Assembly (NCBI GenBank): GCA_030765065.1
Contig: CM060989.1
Coordinates: 40,601,501 to 40,665,500 of the forward strand
Origin: Deroplatys truncata
Lineage: Eukaryota > Arthropoda > Insecta > Mantodea > Mantidae
DNA: 64,000 bases
Reading direction: 5' to 3'
The notes under the pieces were generated by a model. That model saw only the letters and a program-made list of their open reading frames with translations, made no database searches and was not told where the DNA came from. Each line of letters begins with the position of its first letter. The first letter of the stretch is position 1. The position numbers and the translations under genes were made by a program. Below are positions 46,245-58,509 of this stretch, in pieces.

Positions 46245-46860
46245 TTTAGGTTCTAACTTTGCACACTGCCATTATAGGTATACCCCATTTATAGTTTGCG
46301 AAACATGTATATACGTAACCTAAACTGACAGTATTCTGGTAATTGTATTTATAGTTGTTATTGTTCTTTTTCCTTTATTGCTGCATTATATTTATTTTAT
46401 ATTAGAACGTCATATTATTTCATATAATTCAACCACATATGTGTCCTCACAGGCGATCTTTCATTGGGGGAAGTAAAATAAATTTCTTATTTTTGTACTA
46501 AGTACTATATAAAATATTTAACTCTACAATCAATATGTATTATATAAAAAAATGCCCAAGTCAGTTTCTTAGTTCAACATGTTTTCTCTACCACTGTTGA
46601 TCATTTCAGGAACATTGGCTGAGATTTGTGTCAGATAGAGCAATCTGAATGTTTCAAGATGTTGAAAATAACCATTGGAGAAAATTATATTCGAAAATTG
46701 AAGTATCAATCAAAATACATGCGCTCCATCATTTAAATTTCTGAATGATTGTATTAATATTGCAGCTGTTGCAATGATGAAAGCAGAATATGAAACTAGA
46801 AGGTACAAACAATATAAAAATACCTGAAAATCGATTCACCGATGGATTGCTTTTAAGAGC

Positions 46861-46914
<54 letters not shown>

Positions 46915-46955
46915 CCTAGTGCCATATCGTATTTCATAGTCTGCGCACGGTATAA
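46245..46955. other. Intergenic DNA with an (AG)n microsatellite
   Basis: An uninterrupted AG tract of about 26 units fills 46862-46913. The rest is AT-rich with no recognised coding segment. Confidence 0.6.
46862..46913. repeat. (AG)n microsatellite
   Basis: Perfect dinucleotide tract; translated frames through it are artefacts. Confidence 0.99.
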
Positions 46956-47347
46956 TGCTCAATTCAGATGGAGCGATATTGGCTACGCGACATGAGCAAC
47001 ATGCGACACGACATTGTCCCTCAAACTCTAGGGTTCACAATAATGCGACCCAATGTAACATTGTCGCACAAAGATAGTGCAAAAGCACACACCTTTTTTT
47101 TTGTATTTTTGTTAGCACTTGAACTTATTTCTTACAACTCGTAATTTAATATTTCTTCCGAAAAAGACTGTAATTCTCTGAAGGTATAAGTAATCCTAAG
47201 AACACATGTCACCATGTCGCACGGTAAAAGTTAATCCAATTCAACTATGCTCTTACGAATTTTATCGCTTTCATGTTGAATTCCTATTGGTCAATCATCT
47301 TGTCGCTCACATCGCGTCGCCATTGCGACTTCACTCTGAATTGAGCA
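46956..47347. mobile_element. MITE with TAA target duplication, PIF/Harbinger-type
   Basis: The ends are TGCTCAATTCAGA (46956-46968) and its exact inverse TCTGAATTGAGCA (47335-47347). Both are flanked by TAA (46953-46955 and 47348-47350). Just inside, both ends carry GCGACA-type motifs (CGCGACATGAGC on the left, GCTCACATCGCG on the right). Length 392 bp with no coding capacity. A 3-bp TWA duplication is characteristic of PIF/Harbinger elements, so a non-autonomous member of that superfamily is the best guess. Only one copy is seen here. Confidence 0.85.
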
Positions 47348-47435
47348 TAAGACGACAAGCAGAGAAATGCATTTAAAATTCTTACACAACCAATTTCTTT
47401 CCGCTTGTTAAATTATAGAATTCAAAATAAAAAAA

Positions 47436-48279
47436 TCTGATGTGTTACACTCACATGACTTTCTCTACTCTTGTACAAACTATTTTTGCAAACGCTTATT
47501 CTCCATATTCATGTTAATCCAGATATCGAGATGTTAATCTTATTGCTAATTTTCTTGTAGATGCAAGGGGAATTGCTAGGCTTTAAGCAATAGTCAAATA
47601 TTTTAAGAGGTGGCTGCTATGTGGAGTATTCCATTCTCTTTGCATTACCAGGACAAAACAAAACGAATAACGAATTTGAGAAAAAGTATAAGTATTGGAA
47701 AATTTAAAGGAATAACAAGCAATATCTCGAAAAAGGTTCACCCAACAAAAAAAATGTACATGACATAAATTGTGTCTTTTAACGCGATCTACATTTTTTG
47801 TGTAGTAAACTTTTGTCTATCTCTTATGGTTTACAAGTTATGCAAAAGTCGTTCACAATGAAGAATACTTTTGGAGGCATTCTCAGAAAATTCGAGATAT
47901 ACATTTCATTCGTCATGAAAATATCTTAAAATATGATATTTTAAACAAAAAAGTTAGAGCCATTTTTGAGAACATTAAAATTTTCGAAAAATTTTCCATG
48001 TAAAGGGTAATCTGGGGTGGGGGGATTTTCTTGAAAATCCTTCGTGTCGCATCTCTGGAAGATACTGAACCTAAATACCAAGTTTGGTGTTTATCGGACT
48101 GTTCGTTTCTGAGTTATGCTGTTTACAGACACACACACACACACACACACGGACATGTTTCCAAAAATGCTTTTTTTCATTCAGGGGGTCTCAAAACATG
48201 TATTTCTGGTGAAATCTCGGTATCGAATTTTTGGGTGGAATACAATACTTCCCCTACTTACTATACGTAGTAGAGAAAG
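47436..48279 (+). repeat. Family-1b repeat, full length reference copy
   Basis: It begins TCTGATGTGTTACACTCACA after a seven-A run and ends ACGTAGTAGAGAAAG followed by TAAAAAA. All internal blocks are present in order, with (CA)n at 48128-48150. The 3' hairpin CTACTTACTATACGTAGTAG sits 6-7 bp from the end. This is the cleanest complete copy in the window. Confidence 0.93.
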
Positions 48280-48304
48280 TAAAAAATGCAATTACAAATG
48301 CTCT

Positions 48305-48983
48305 TATGCGTTGTATTTGCATGACTTTCTCTTCTCACTCTTCTACAAACTATTCTTACAAAAGTTTATTATTCTATCTATCTACCTCGTTTTAATCCAG
48401 ATAAACGTTCAATTCCTATTTACACATTTTGTTGTAGGATACAACAAGCTTAGCGATAGTCAGATTTTTTATAGAGCCTGCTACTAGGTGTTGACTTTGA
48501 AATCCCATAATCCTATGCTGTTTGCACGGCCCTGAGAAAAAACGAATTGTAACTTACCAGTTGAGAAGCGTGTACGTATTTGAAAGCTCAAACCAATAAC
48601 AACAAAAAATATTTCGGAAATAGTTAACTCTACAAAATTTTTCATTTGACATAAATTGTATATGTTAACGAGATCTACATTTATCGTGTAGTAAGAATTT
48701 GTCTATCTTTTACGGTTTACCAGTTATACAAAAGTCATTCGGAGTAAACGGTGTTTTAATCTAAATCGTTCGACTTTTTTTTTTAGAAAATAAGAAATAA
48801 CAAAGGTTTTCAATATAAAGGGTAGTTTTGTGTGAGAAGTTTTCTGAAAATCTTCGTGTAGCATCAAGTTGGTATACAAACGATTTTTGGTTTTTGATTC
48901 GCTAGATGTAGAGTGTTTCCAAATAATTATTTGCGGTGAAATCTCGATATGGAATGCAATACTTCCCTTGCTTACTATAGCTA
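48305..48983 (+). repeat. Family-1a repeat, decayed, tandem to the previous copy
   Basis: It starts about 25 bp after the 1b copy with a diverged A-end (TGCATGACTTTCTCTTCTCA) and ends near ACTTCCCTTGCTTACTATAG, short of the usual terminus. Several internal deletions are present, including most of the segment around the microsatellite. Confidence 0.75.
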
Positions 48984-49081
48984 GCCATCAAACAAAGGCA
49001 TAGAGAGGAATAGCATGGCAACAAAAATGAAATAATTTACATGGGGAACATTTTAACTGTAAAAGGAGAAACAAAAACCCC

Positions 49082-49821
49082 GATGCGGTACATTCACATG
49101 ACTTTCTCTACCTTCTATCGTTTATTAGTGATATATAAACTAGTCTTACTAAAGCTAATTTTTATATCTACTTCGTTTTAATCCAAATAAACTTTTGCAG
49201 AAATACCTATATTACACATTTTGTTATAAATACAAAGTGAACAGCTATAGTCAAAGTTTTAAGACAGTGACTGGGATTAAAATTTCATACTGTCGCTATG
49301 CAATCGCGAGAAACAACTGAATATTGACAGGATTTAAAAGAATGATCAAGTAGTGAACAATTCGAACTATTAGTAACGGATACTCCAATAATGGCTCATG
49401 CCACAAAGAAACTTATGTGAAATAAAGTGTGTATCTTAAAGCGATCTACATTTTTTGGTGTAGTACTTATATCTATCGCTTAACGTTTACCAGTTATACA
49501 AGATTATACAAAATTCCTTCTGAATGAAGAGGACTTCACAGGTTATTCCCAGAAAATTCAAGAAATATACTTTATTTTTAATGTAAATATCTTAAATATA
49601 CGGTATTTTAATCAAAATCGTTAGCCACTTCTTAGAAAATCAAAATTTTTTAAAAATGTTCCATGTAAAGGGGTGGTAGAGGTACCCCCCGCAGACTTTT
49701 TCTAAAAATGTTTTTTTTTTATTCAAGGTGCCTCAAAAAATATATTTCTGGTGAAATTTCGACATCGAATTTTTGGGTGGAATACAATACTTCTCCTACC
49801 TACTGTATGTAGTAGAGAAAG
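49082..49821 (+). repeat. Family-1a repeat, near full length, microsatellite region deleted
   Basis: From CGGTACATTCACATGACTTT to ATGTAGTAGAGAAAGTAAAA. The stretch between 'ccatgtaaaggg' and 'tttttctaaaaatg' is largely deleted, removing the CA tract. Confidence 0.85.
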
Positions 49822-50487
49822 TAAAAACTAAAGATAAGAGCAAGCGTGGGGAAATTATTGGCAAGGTTTACGAAATAATAATACTTTTAACAACATTTTA
49901 ACTCATCCCTGCGCCGCATTATCATAATTTCCCAAGCGGTTGTGAAATTAAAATATCCTATTATTTCTCTCTAATTTTTTCAAAATTACCTTTCGGATTC
50001 CCCCTTTAAAAGCTCTTCCTCTGAATTTTTTTTAAACATCCCGTAGAGTCGAGCTTTCTTTTCTTATGATATAATTACTACTTAGCGCTAAGGTCGATAA
50101 TATGGCCCATCAGGGGGCGGAAATGAGGGCAGCGAATAGGGGAGGGGAACTTTACATCATGCACTCAGAAGTGGTTTATGATACGGTTCCCTCTTCCTTG
50201 CCTACGAATTCTAAAAACATCTTTCAACTCTTTTGTATGCCAACACAAGATCAATTATATCGTCGGCACGTTTAGACTAGATTCATGTTCATTTCTCATC
50301 TTTAAATTTTCATTCTGATTCTTACTTTAGAACAAACAGCACCAAAGAAAATCTTCGGCGGCTTTTGTATCGTTTTCTGGGGTCTTTTGAGGCGTGTCCT
50401 TCATCTTACCTATTGCAGAGCGTGGTGGCTTGATAAAACAGCAATAAGGGAGGGGGAAAGAGGGAAAGTTAATGCCATTGCCAAAAC
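49822..50487. other. Intergenic DNA, no gene seen
   Basis: No recognised repeat or coding segment. Confidence 0.5.
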
Positions 50488-50751
50488 ATGTTTATTGTCT
50501 CAGAACCAGTCATGCCGTATACTAGTGAAATTACTCGTGGACGTGTCGTGGGTATATGGGAGGCTGGTCGCACTGTTACAGTAATTGGAACGACAGTGCA
50601 TAAAAGTGTTTTTATAGTAAATTACTGGATAAAAATATTCCAGGAAAGTGGGAAAGACGGTCTACATACTCGTCAGAAAGTAGGCACTCCCCATAAAACA
50701 TCCGCAGATGATGATATTCGTTTACTAAATGCAAATTTCTCTGTTTTATAA
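50488..50751 (+). pseudogene. Tc1-like transposase fragment (N-terminal helix-turn-helix)
   Basis: The frame reads EITRGRVVGIWEAGRTVTVI, followed by VHKSVFIVNYWIKIFQESG and GLHTRQKVGTPHKTSADDD. This corresponds to the paired DNA-binding helices and the GRPRKTTPEDD-type linker at the start of Tc1-family transposases. It ends at a stop after about 87 codons with no catalytic domain downstream, and no terminal repeats were recognised. A truncated, inactive copy. Confidence 0.75.
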
Positions 50752-51589
50752 TTGACTGATCATGTTTAAAAACTAGAGATAAATATATATATGTGTATGG
50801 TTTACCGAATATGAAACATATTATAGTAATAAAATTGGGTTATATTTTTGTCTATAATCCTGTTGTATTCCTATGATCAGCAATATATTAGTAAAGGTAT
50901 ATTAACCAATTGTAGTTTGAATTAGAGGGAAAATTTTTGCTTTATTTATTTATTATTTAGTTATGTTTGCTTCTATACAGCAACAAGCATTGATACCACC
51001 GTGAGAATACAGTCATGTTTATTTTTTGTTATAAAGTATTGTTATGTATTTAATGAGTACCATTTAAGCCTTAATTTGAAAATCTTCTCACACCGCACAT
51101 TATACATTTCGCTAACCTGGGCGCTCATCACGTTTTCCCCTTAGCTTTTAATCCTTTCAAAGGCGTGTCTTGCACTAGCGATAAGCTATGGGCTACCTAT
51201 GACGATAAGAGACCTGTATGACAAACTGAATGCACTCACTCTACCTCTTTCTCTTTTAGCCAATACGATCAAGAGTATAAACATATATTTTGTTTCTACG
51301 CCATTTTGTAACCTTTGTTGTGGTTATTGGTGCAACTATTTAGCAGGAATGGCGCACCTTTGCACCGTGGCCTAAAGGAACCAATGAAATGGCCATTGCT
51401 TCGCAAGGCCACTTACAACGATAAATAATGTGACGTAGACGGGAGGTGCAGTGAGATTTTCTTTGGCGCTCTTTGTACATATAGATACAAAGGTTTAAAT
51501 GCGTAAACAATTTCAGAACAAATTTGCGTTACAAAGCGCATCATAATTTATGACCATTTGAATGTTAAGATGTAAAATATGGTACACCC
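50752..51589. other. Intergenic DNA, no gene seen
   Basis: No recognised repeat; 51110-51430 is slightly less AT-rich but has no notable frame. Confidence 0.5.
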
Positions 51590-52334
51590 GATGTTGCATT
51601 CACACGACTTTCTCTGCTCGCTCTTCTACAAACTATTCTTACTAAAGTTTATTCTTCCATCTACTTCTTGTTAATCAAAATAAACTTTCAGTACACAATT
51701 ACACATTTCGTTGTTGTTAGGTATAAGAACAATACAGTAGCTAAAGCGGCAATCAGATTTTTATAAAGCGGGTCGCTGTGCAATAGCTTTGAAATTCCAT
51801 TATCCTTGCACGACGACGAGCAAGAACGAATTGCGACTTACTACTGGAAAAAAGTGCATATAAGTATTTGAAATTTCAAACAAATGACGAAAAATATCTC
51901 GGAAATGGTTAATGCCACAGAAAAGTATATTTGACATAAATGGTTTGCTTTGATGTTTTACGGTTTACCAATTATACAAAAGTCACTCAATGTAAACGAG
52001 TTCACAGACTAATCGCAATAAATTCAAGATATGTTCATATTGTCATTCAAATATTTTAAGCATATAGTACTTTAAACAAAATTGTTAAGTCATTTTTGAG
52101 AAAATAAAAAAATAAAAAAACATTTTCCAAGTAAAGGGTATTTTGTAGTGGTGAAAAGCTTTGTACCAAGTTAGGTATTTATCCGGCTTTTCCGTTTTGA
52201 GTTATGCTGTTCGCAAACACCTGCCATTTTTTTATTATTCAGGGGGTTTCAAAACACACGTAGAATCGCGATATCAATTTTTTTTGGGTGGAATGCAACA
52301 CTTTGTCTACCTATTATGTACGTGGTTGAGAAAG
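51590..52334 (+). repeat. Family-1a repeat, near full length but decayed
   Basis: From CCGATGTTGCATTCACACGA to TACGTGGTTGAGAAAG followed by a long A-run. The A-end pattern (TTCTCTGCTCGCTCTTCTAC) groups with the copy at 48305. The microsatellite is absent. Confidence 0.82.
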
Positions 52335-53529
52335 TAAAAAAAAAAATAATAAAAAAAATGAATACAGGATTCCACGTTTCTTGAAAAAGATAGGGAAAAT
52401 TATGTGGGGAAAAATCATGCACACCTTACTAACGTTTTCCTTTTAAAATTCAAGTGTTTTCTGTACGTAAATATATTCTTTTTTGTGTTACATACTTGTA
52501 AAAAGGTTTCAAAATGAGGAAAAGGAAAAACGAAAGAAACTCAATATAATTTGGGTGGAGTTCACTATTAGACAAACTTAGTTCCATCACAGAAGAAATA
52601 CTGTGGATCAAACCCATGTGAAAATACTACTGCTAACATTAAGAGTATTTACCCCTTTCTTTGTCTTTTTCTGTTTCTCGGCTGTTTCCTTAACACTTCA
52701 CACAATAAAACTATATCCTTTACTTTTGCTTTGCTTAACAGTGTAATTTATAAAAAGCTTTTGTCTTCTATTCTTATAAGCATATTTAAATTTAGCCACT
52801 ACGTCAAGACAACATGTACTTAATGGGAACAATGGTTCGATATTTTTTCTCTTCTTTTTTATCAGATCTTACAGTCTACAATGGCAATAGACACTATACA
52901 GAGCCCTGGAAAGACAGAGCAAATAGCAGACATATTAACAGCACAAAGAGGAACTCATAAGAAATCTTCAGAGTTTCAATTAGACTCCACAAACACACAC
53001 ACATGCATGCCCTAATTAGCCTCGGAAATATTTCCGCGATATTAAATCTCTCTTCGTTTTATGACCATAACATTTCCCTTCCTCTAGCGGCGAAAAAGAA
53101 AACTGCTAATTAAAAGCGTGCAGGAGATAGAAAAATTAAGACCAAACCCAAGCTGCAAAACATTCTGTTATTTACATTTCGATATTCTTTAATTGCTTCA
53201 CTTTTAAAGGCATGAGAGATAAACAGTCGAAAGGCATTTCGACCATCTGCAGATTTTGTATTTATCCAGAGGTCCTTCGTCTGATTCATGTCTGGGAATA
53301 AAGTGTTTTGGTTAATTAGGACCATTCCTTACTCTCCAAAGAGTATGAAAAACATACTAATATTTCAGTGTTAAGAACTCCAGCATTTGTTTCTCAAATC
53401 AAAGGTAGCTTGGTACTTAAATATAGAATTAATATTAACACTTTACAAAACATGGCACTAATCAAATTTGCAAATGTTTCGGTAATAACATTGAGGCTCG
53501 CACTTGGACGCAGCTAAAAGAAAATATTG
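52335..53529. other. Intergenic DNA, weak exon-like stretch only
   Basis: On the minus strand, 53110-53325 is open for about 71 codons. DMNQTKDLWINTKSADGRNA follows a TTTATTCCCAG that could serve as a splice acceptor. The composition is plausible but the signals are weak and no homologue is recognised. The rest is AT-rich. Confidence 0.35.
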
Positions 53530-55315
53530 CGTATTACATTCACATGACTTTCTCTACCCTCTATCGTTTATTAATGGGTATGTAAACTATCCTTAGAAAT
53601 ATATAATATAACAATAAATATTTGTAACCAATCTTCACTTATTTTAACACTAATTAAATCCACCTGAAGGACATGTTTCGAAATCCAATCGGTTGGAAAT
53701 TGAAAATAATGGTTACCTCCCTTCCTGGATTCAAAATGATCTAGAAATAACAATAAATTTAATTTTAGTATTTATAAAAAAATCAACTTATACTGATAAT
53801 TACATAAAAGTAGGAGTTGTAATTCTTTTCCACATACGTTTGTTGTTTTTAATAGTTTAATTTATAGGTTGATAAATATTCCCCTTAATAAGGACGAATT
53901 TAATAAAAAATATAAGCATATTATCATCACTGCTTTAATTAATAGTTTTAATATTGATTTTAAAATAAAAAGACTGGGATATTTAAATTTCTGAAAGCTG
54001 TTAAAGGTGTTTCCACTCTTAAAAAATAAAAGATAATTATAGTTTTTAAAAAAAATTACTTATCACCCTTGGTCAAATAAAAGATTTACAAAGATTTTTA
54101 AAGAACATGGTATAATTTTACTTCAAAATAAATACAACATAAAAATATTTCTGGCATTTAATAAATTAAACTCTTTGGATTGTAACCAGGTTTATATTGA
54201 AAAGACTAAAGGTCATTTAGAAATCAGAGTAAAGGAACATTTAGGAATATTAAATATAAACAAACTGATAAATAAGCTGTAGAAGAATATTTTTGGTCAT
54301 TTATTCATAAAATAAATTCTGAAGTTGAATTATTGAAACATTAAATGGACCGTCGAATTTAATGGTGTGGAAGAAATTATTTATTTTAAAGAATAAAGAT
54401 CGCGTAATGGATTTTTAAATACCGCCGATTGATTATGTTAACAAAATAGTTTTACTTCTAGTACATGACAATAGCTAAAAATATGTCACCTAGAGCAGTA
54501 ACTGTAACAACGCAAATAAATGAGTTGAAAAACGAAGCTAATGATGATGATGAAATCGATTGGATTTCGAAAAACGTCCTTCAGTTTGATTTAATTAATG
54601 TTTATCAAAATAGGTGAAGATTGGTTATAAATCTATATTGTTATATTATAGATTTGTATTTACTTCACTGTCAATAGCTTCATGTGTACGTTTTATTCTT
54701 AGAAAGTTTATTTTTCTATCTACTTCATTTTAATCGAGATAAATCTTTGCAAAAATAACTGCATTACATATTTCATCGTAAATGCAAAGAGAATAGCAAT
54801 ATAAAACGTTTAAGAACTGGACCCTATAATATGATGGCATGCTCTTCAAATGCAATCGCGAGAAACAGCAGAATATCGAAACGACTTTAAAAGAATGACA
54901 AAGTATTGAAAAATAATTCGAAGAATTAATAACAAATATCTCGGAAATGGCTTACGCCACAAAAAATGTTATTTGAAACAAATTGTATGTTTTAAAGAGA
55001 TCTACTGTTTTTGTGTAGTACGTTTTCATCTATCGCTTAACGCTTACTAGTTATACAAGATTATACAAAATTCCATCCGAATGAAGAGGACTTCAGAGAC
55101 TATTCCCAAAGATTCAAGATATACATTTTATTTGTCATATCTTAAAATGGTACTTTAATCAAATTGGTTAGAGCCATTTCTGAGAAAATCTAAAATTCTG
55201 AAAAATGCAGTTTGGGATGAAGGCATTTGTTTGAAAGTCTTCACGTATCTTTTAAAGATACCGAACTAAATACCAAGTTTGGTATTTAACTGACTTTTCG
55301 TTTTTTGGGCCATGT
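53530..55315 (+). repeat. Family-1a repeat split by a Penelope-like element
   Basis: The left part (53530-53599) holds the A-end, CGTATTACATTCACATGACT and onward. The right part resumes at about 54698 with CTTAGAAAGTTTATTTTTCT and continues to near 55315, where a SINE interrupts it; the B-end is lost. The two parts join without a gap in the consensus. Confidence 0.88.
53600..54697 (+). pseudogene. Penelope-like element remnant (GIY-YIG end)
   Basis: An 8-bp duplication CTTAGAAA flanks the insertion (53592-53599 and 54698-54705). Frames, broken by stops, read LINIPLNKDEFNKKYKHII near 53869-53925. FKEHGIILLQNKYNIKIFL follows near 54100-54160, then CNQVYIEKTKGHLEIRVKEH near 54180-54240. The last matches the CGxxYIGxTxRxLxxRxxEH signature of a GIY-YIG endonuclease, with YIG changed to YIE. 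This order, reverse transcriptase tail then GIY-YIG, is diagnostic of Penelope-like retroelements. Related inverted sequences of about 100 bp lie at 53605-53705 and 54550-54650. The copy is dead. Confidence 0.82.
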
Positions 55316-55321
55316 TGTTGA

Positions 55322-55690
55322 AGTAGGTGATTTATTATGATTATTTGCATCACGCTTTGGGCGTCAATTTGATGATGTTGTATTGAAGGAGTTGTATTAT
55401 ATTTCAACTATTGGGGAGCCGAACACTTAAAGTAGTTGCAACCGCACGTATGGTATCCGGTAGCCTTTGCCCCAATTTTTAAAAATATTAACTTTGTAAT
55501 TTGACTGTTGCTTTAAGTATTACATATTTATGTTTGCCTCGGCTACGTCAGTATTATTGTTAGAGACACGTTTCTCTTAGCAGGGAAAAAATCTATCACC
55601 CTCCTCCGGGTTTGCACCCGCCACCTCGGGAACTAGTGGCTAACATGGTAACCGTAAACCACGGAGGGCGACAATATAGTACCGAAGAAA
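55322..55690 (-). repeat. tRNA-derived SINE with a recognisable tRNA-like head
   Basis: On the minus strand, 55669-55598 folds like a tRNA. GCCCTCC (acceptor) pairs with GGAGGGT, a TGGT/ACCA D-arm surrounds an eight-base loop, a GCCAC/GTGGC stem follows, and CGGGTGCAAACCCG forms the T-arm. The anticodon loop is oversized and the sequence is followed not by a terminator but by an AT-rich body of about 280 bp ending near 55322. That arrangement is a SINE, not a working tRNA gene. The body shows no match to the GC-rich SINEs. Confidence 0.75.
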
Positions 55691-55861
55691 ACTCTTAAGG
55701 CTGATCACCGACAACAGAAACAAAACACATTGTAGAGATGGTGATTTTATGGCTTCTGTCTGACATACACAAACTGCTGTCAAAAAGTTCGTGCAAACTG
55801 AAAATGCCAGGATATTACCTTCAAAGTTAGAACGACAGTAAATAGGAGGAGGATAATAATA

Positions 55862-56450
55862 TTACACGATAAGGGTCTTCAGCTGTCTTTTACAATTCTA
55901 CTGGTAAAGGTGACCGTCCGCACGAAGGAGGGGTCCCTGTAACCGAGGCAGAGTACCGTAAGTGGACCACAACGGCTCCTTTTGGTTCTACCGCGACCTC
56001 TGGGAGGGAGGAATGAGGGAGAGACCCGAAGAATAGCCAGATACGAATGACGACGGGCACAAGACACGGACAGGATCCCTAATGTTTCTAGATAAAAACC
56101 ATCCGACGACGCCCGGGCCCAACCCAAGAGCTACTGAAGCCCTGGCGGGGCACAATCGGAGATAAGACCTAGTTTAGCAGGGAAAACCCCTGGGAAGAAG
56201 CTTCTACGAGTGCACACCCAGCGTCCAGCCACAACCACCGAACACCGTCTCCTGAAACAGATGACAAGGAAGACAGAAAATGATTGGCAACGAAATTATG
56301 GTAGAATTTGAGCCACCACTGCATTCGCCTGCCGACCCTAAAACCATGAAAAACCCATCGGTCAGAGTGTGCGTTCGCCGGGGACCGAACCCGGGACCTC
56401 CCGAATGCGAGTCGCACCGTTACCGCGGGGTCACCTCCCTCGGTAACTTC
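55862..56450 (-). repeat. GC-rich tRNA-derived SINE, longest head
   Basis: On the minus strand it starts ACCGAGGGAGGTGACCCCGC near 56445. Box B is GGTTCGGTCCCCGG near 56388, followed by ACACTCTGACCGATGGGTTT. A GC-rich body of about 450 bp runs to a tail near 55862. The segment after box B is shared with 31704-32096 and 58510-59050, which establishes the family. It encodes no protein. Confidence 0.78.
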
Positions 56451-57612
56451 TGGTAACTACCTAGCAGATGAAGACAATGATGAGGTTTGATAAAGTCGAA
56501 ACAGAAATCAGCTTAGCTTTTTCTCCTCCTGTTCCAAGCATCATTCACAGTGAATCTATTTCCTTCATTATTTGCTTACGACAAGCAGTTGTTGAATGAC
56601 ATATGTGATTTATAATGGTGGAGTAGGGCTCGCAGAAGCTAGCGCCCTTTATTATCTCAAATTTGTCTTTTCAGAAGGTCAGACAATCCGAAAGGCCCCC
56701 TCCCACTGAGTTATTCTTACCGAGAATCAAACCCGAGCCCATAGATTGGGAGGCAAATAAAGGGTGGTGGTGGTGGTGGTGTTCATCTTTGTATCTTAAC
56801 CCTCTTTTAACCAAATTTTAAGGATTCCTTGTGAGAAATGGCTGCAAACATCTATATAAAAGCTGGAAGCAACTTGCAGAAGTTCTTACACCTTTGGAAA
56901 TCCCTAGTTTAATGCTGTTTATGTTTTGTTTTCAAATGTTTTCAACTTATAATAAGTATTTGTGTGGTATACGTTTTAATACTGCAGGATGTTGTGTTGC
57001 ACTGGAAAGGTTATCGATAAAATTTGCACTGGACTGCTGTATTCTCTTATATGGGCACCCCCGGAGGTAAATTGTGCCCCGAGTCATGGGCGTATACTCC
57101 AGGCCTTCGGCTGGACAGAATTATTACAGACCCCATGAACTAAAACTTCAAGATATATTGGTATTAATTAAAAGTCCGGAGAGCAGTTTGCTTGTTCCTG
57201 TGTTATCGTTCCTACCGCGCATTCATCTCTCCAAACTCCATTATTTCCTTCACCCAAGAGAAAGCCTTCTGCTCGTTCCGTATTCTTCCAGTCACCTGCA
57301 TCTATTTGCAGAGCACCTTCGGCGTATTACCACCAAATAGGATACCAGTGGCACAATAAAGATTATACACCAGTTACATATATCGTGTGCAATCCTAACG
57401 GCAAGAGTTCAGAGTAAAATTGGGTATTAAAGATACAATCTGTGAAAAAAAATTACTAAAATTTATAAATACAGATTTTTTGTGCTGTTAAACATTACAA
57501 ATCTTCTACTTGAGTTCTATGTAGCTTTTATATCTGCATCACATTTAAACCATGTTATAGTAAGCTAAATGTCTGCCTGCAAGCCTACATTTTCTTTAAA
57601 TTTTAGGAAAAA
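56451..57612. other. Intergenic DNA with a SINE-like scrap and (GGT)n
   Basis: Near 56735-56750 the minus strand has GGGTTTGATTCTCGG, a box-B-like motif, and (GGT)n fills 56763-56781. Frames at 56831-57070 and 57074-57340 (plus) are open for about 80-90 codons but unrecognised. Confidence 0.5.
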
Positions 57613-58481
57613 TCTGATGTGATACACTCAGTTGACTTTCTCTACCCTTTATTATTTATTAGCAGGTATACAACTATTCTTACTGAAGTTTATTTTTCAA
57701 CTGTCTACTACTTTTTAATTCAAAAAGCCTTTGCAGAAATAGCTGTATCACACATTTCGTTATAAATACAAAGGGACCAGTCATAATGTTTAAGAATGGA
57801 CGCTATACGCTGCCTTAAAATTTCATACTGTTTCCATGACATCGCGACAAACAACTGAATATTGAAAAGACTAAGAGAACGACTAAGAAATGAAGAATTC
57901 GAACCTTTAATAACAAAATCTCAGAAGTGGCTTATGCCACAAAAAACTTATTTAAAATAAGTCCTGTTTTTTTAAAGAGATCTACCTTTTGGTGTAGTAC
58001 ATTTTCGTCTAAAGGTTAACGTTTGCCAGTTATACAAGATTATACAAAATTTCTTCTGAATGAAGTGGACTTCACAGGCTGTTCCCAAAAAATTCAAGAT
58101 ATACATTTTATTTGTATGTATATATCTTTTATATGTTATTTTAATCAAAATCGTTTGAGCAGTTTTGTTAGAAAATAAACACTTTCGAAAACTCTTCCAT
58201 GCAAAGGATAGTCTGGGGTGGGGGATTTTCTTGAAAACCATCGTGTCGCATCCTTGGAAAATACTGAATCTAAATATCAAGTTTGGTATTTATCGGACTT
58301 TTCGTTTTTGAGTTATACTGTTCACACACACACACACACACACAAAATGGACCTTTTTCTAAAAATGCTTTTTTTTGGGTTCAGGGCCTCAAAACATGTA
58401 TTTCCGGCGAAATCTTGATATCGAATTTTTGGGTGGAATACAATAATTCCCCTACTTAGGTTCTATACGTACTAGAGAAAA
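57613..58481 (+). repeat. Family-1a repeat, full length
   Basis: It begins TCTGATGTGATACACTCAGT after AAAAA and ends ATACGTACTAGAGAAAATAA. (CA)n lies at 58325-58344. Both A-run boundaries are clear. Confidence 0.9.
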
Positions 58482-58509
58482 TAAAAACGATGTTGCCTAC
58501 ATTATAATG

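Noticed and set aside
55598..55669. Possible functional tRNA gene
   Set aside because: The fold has an oversized anticodon loop, and it is followed by a SINE-like body rather than a Pol III terminator.
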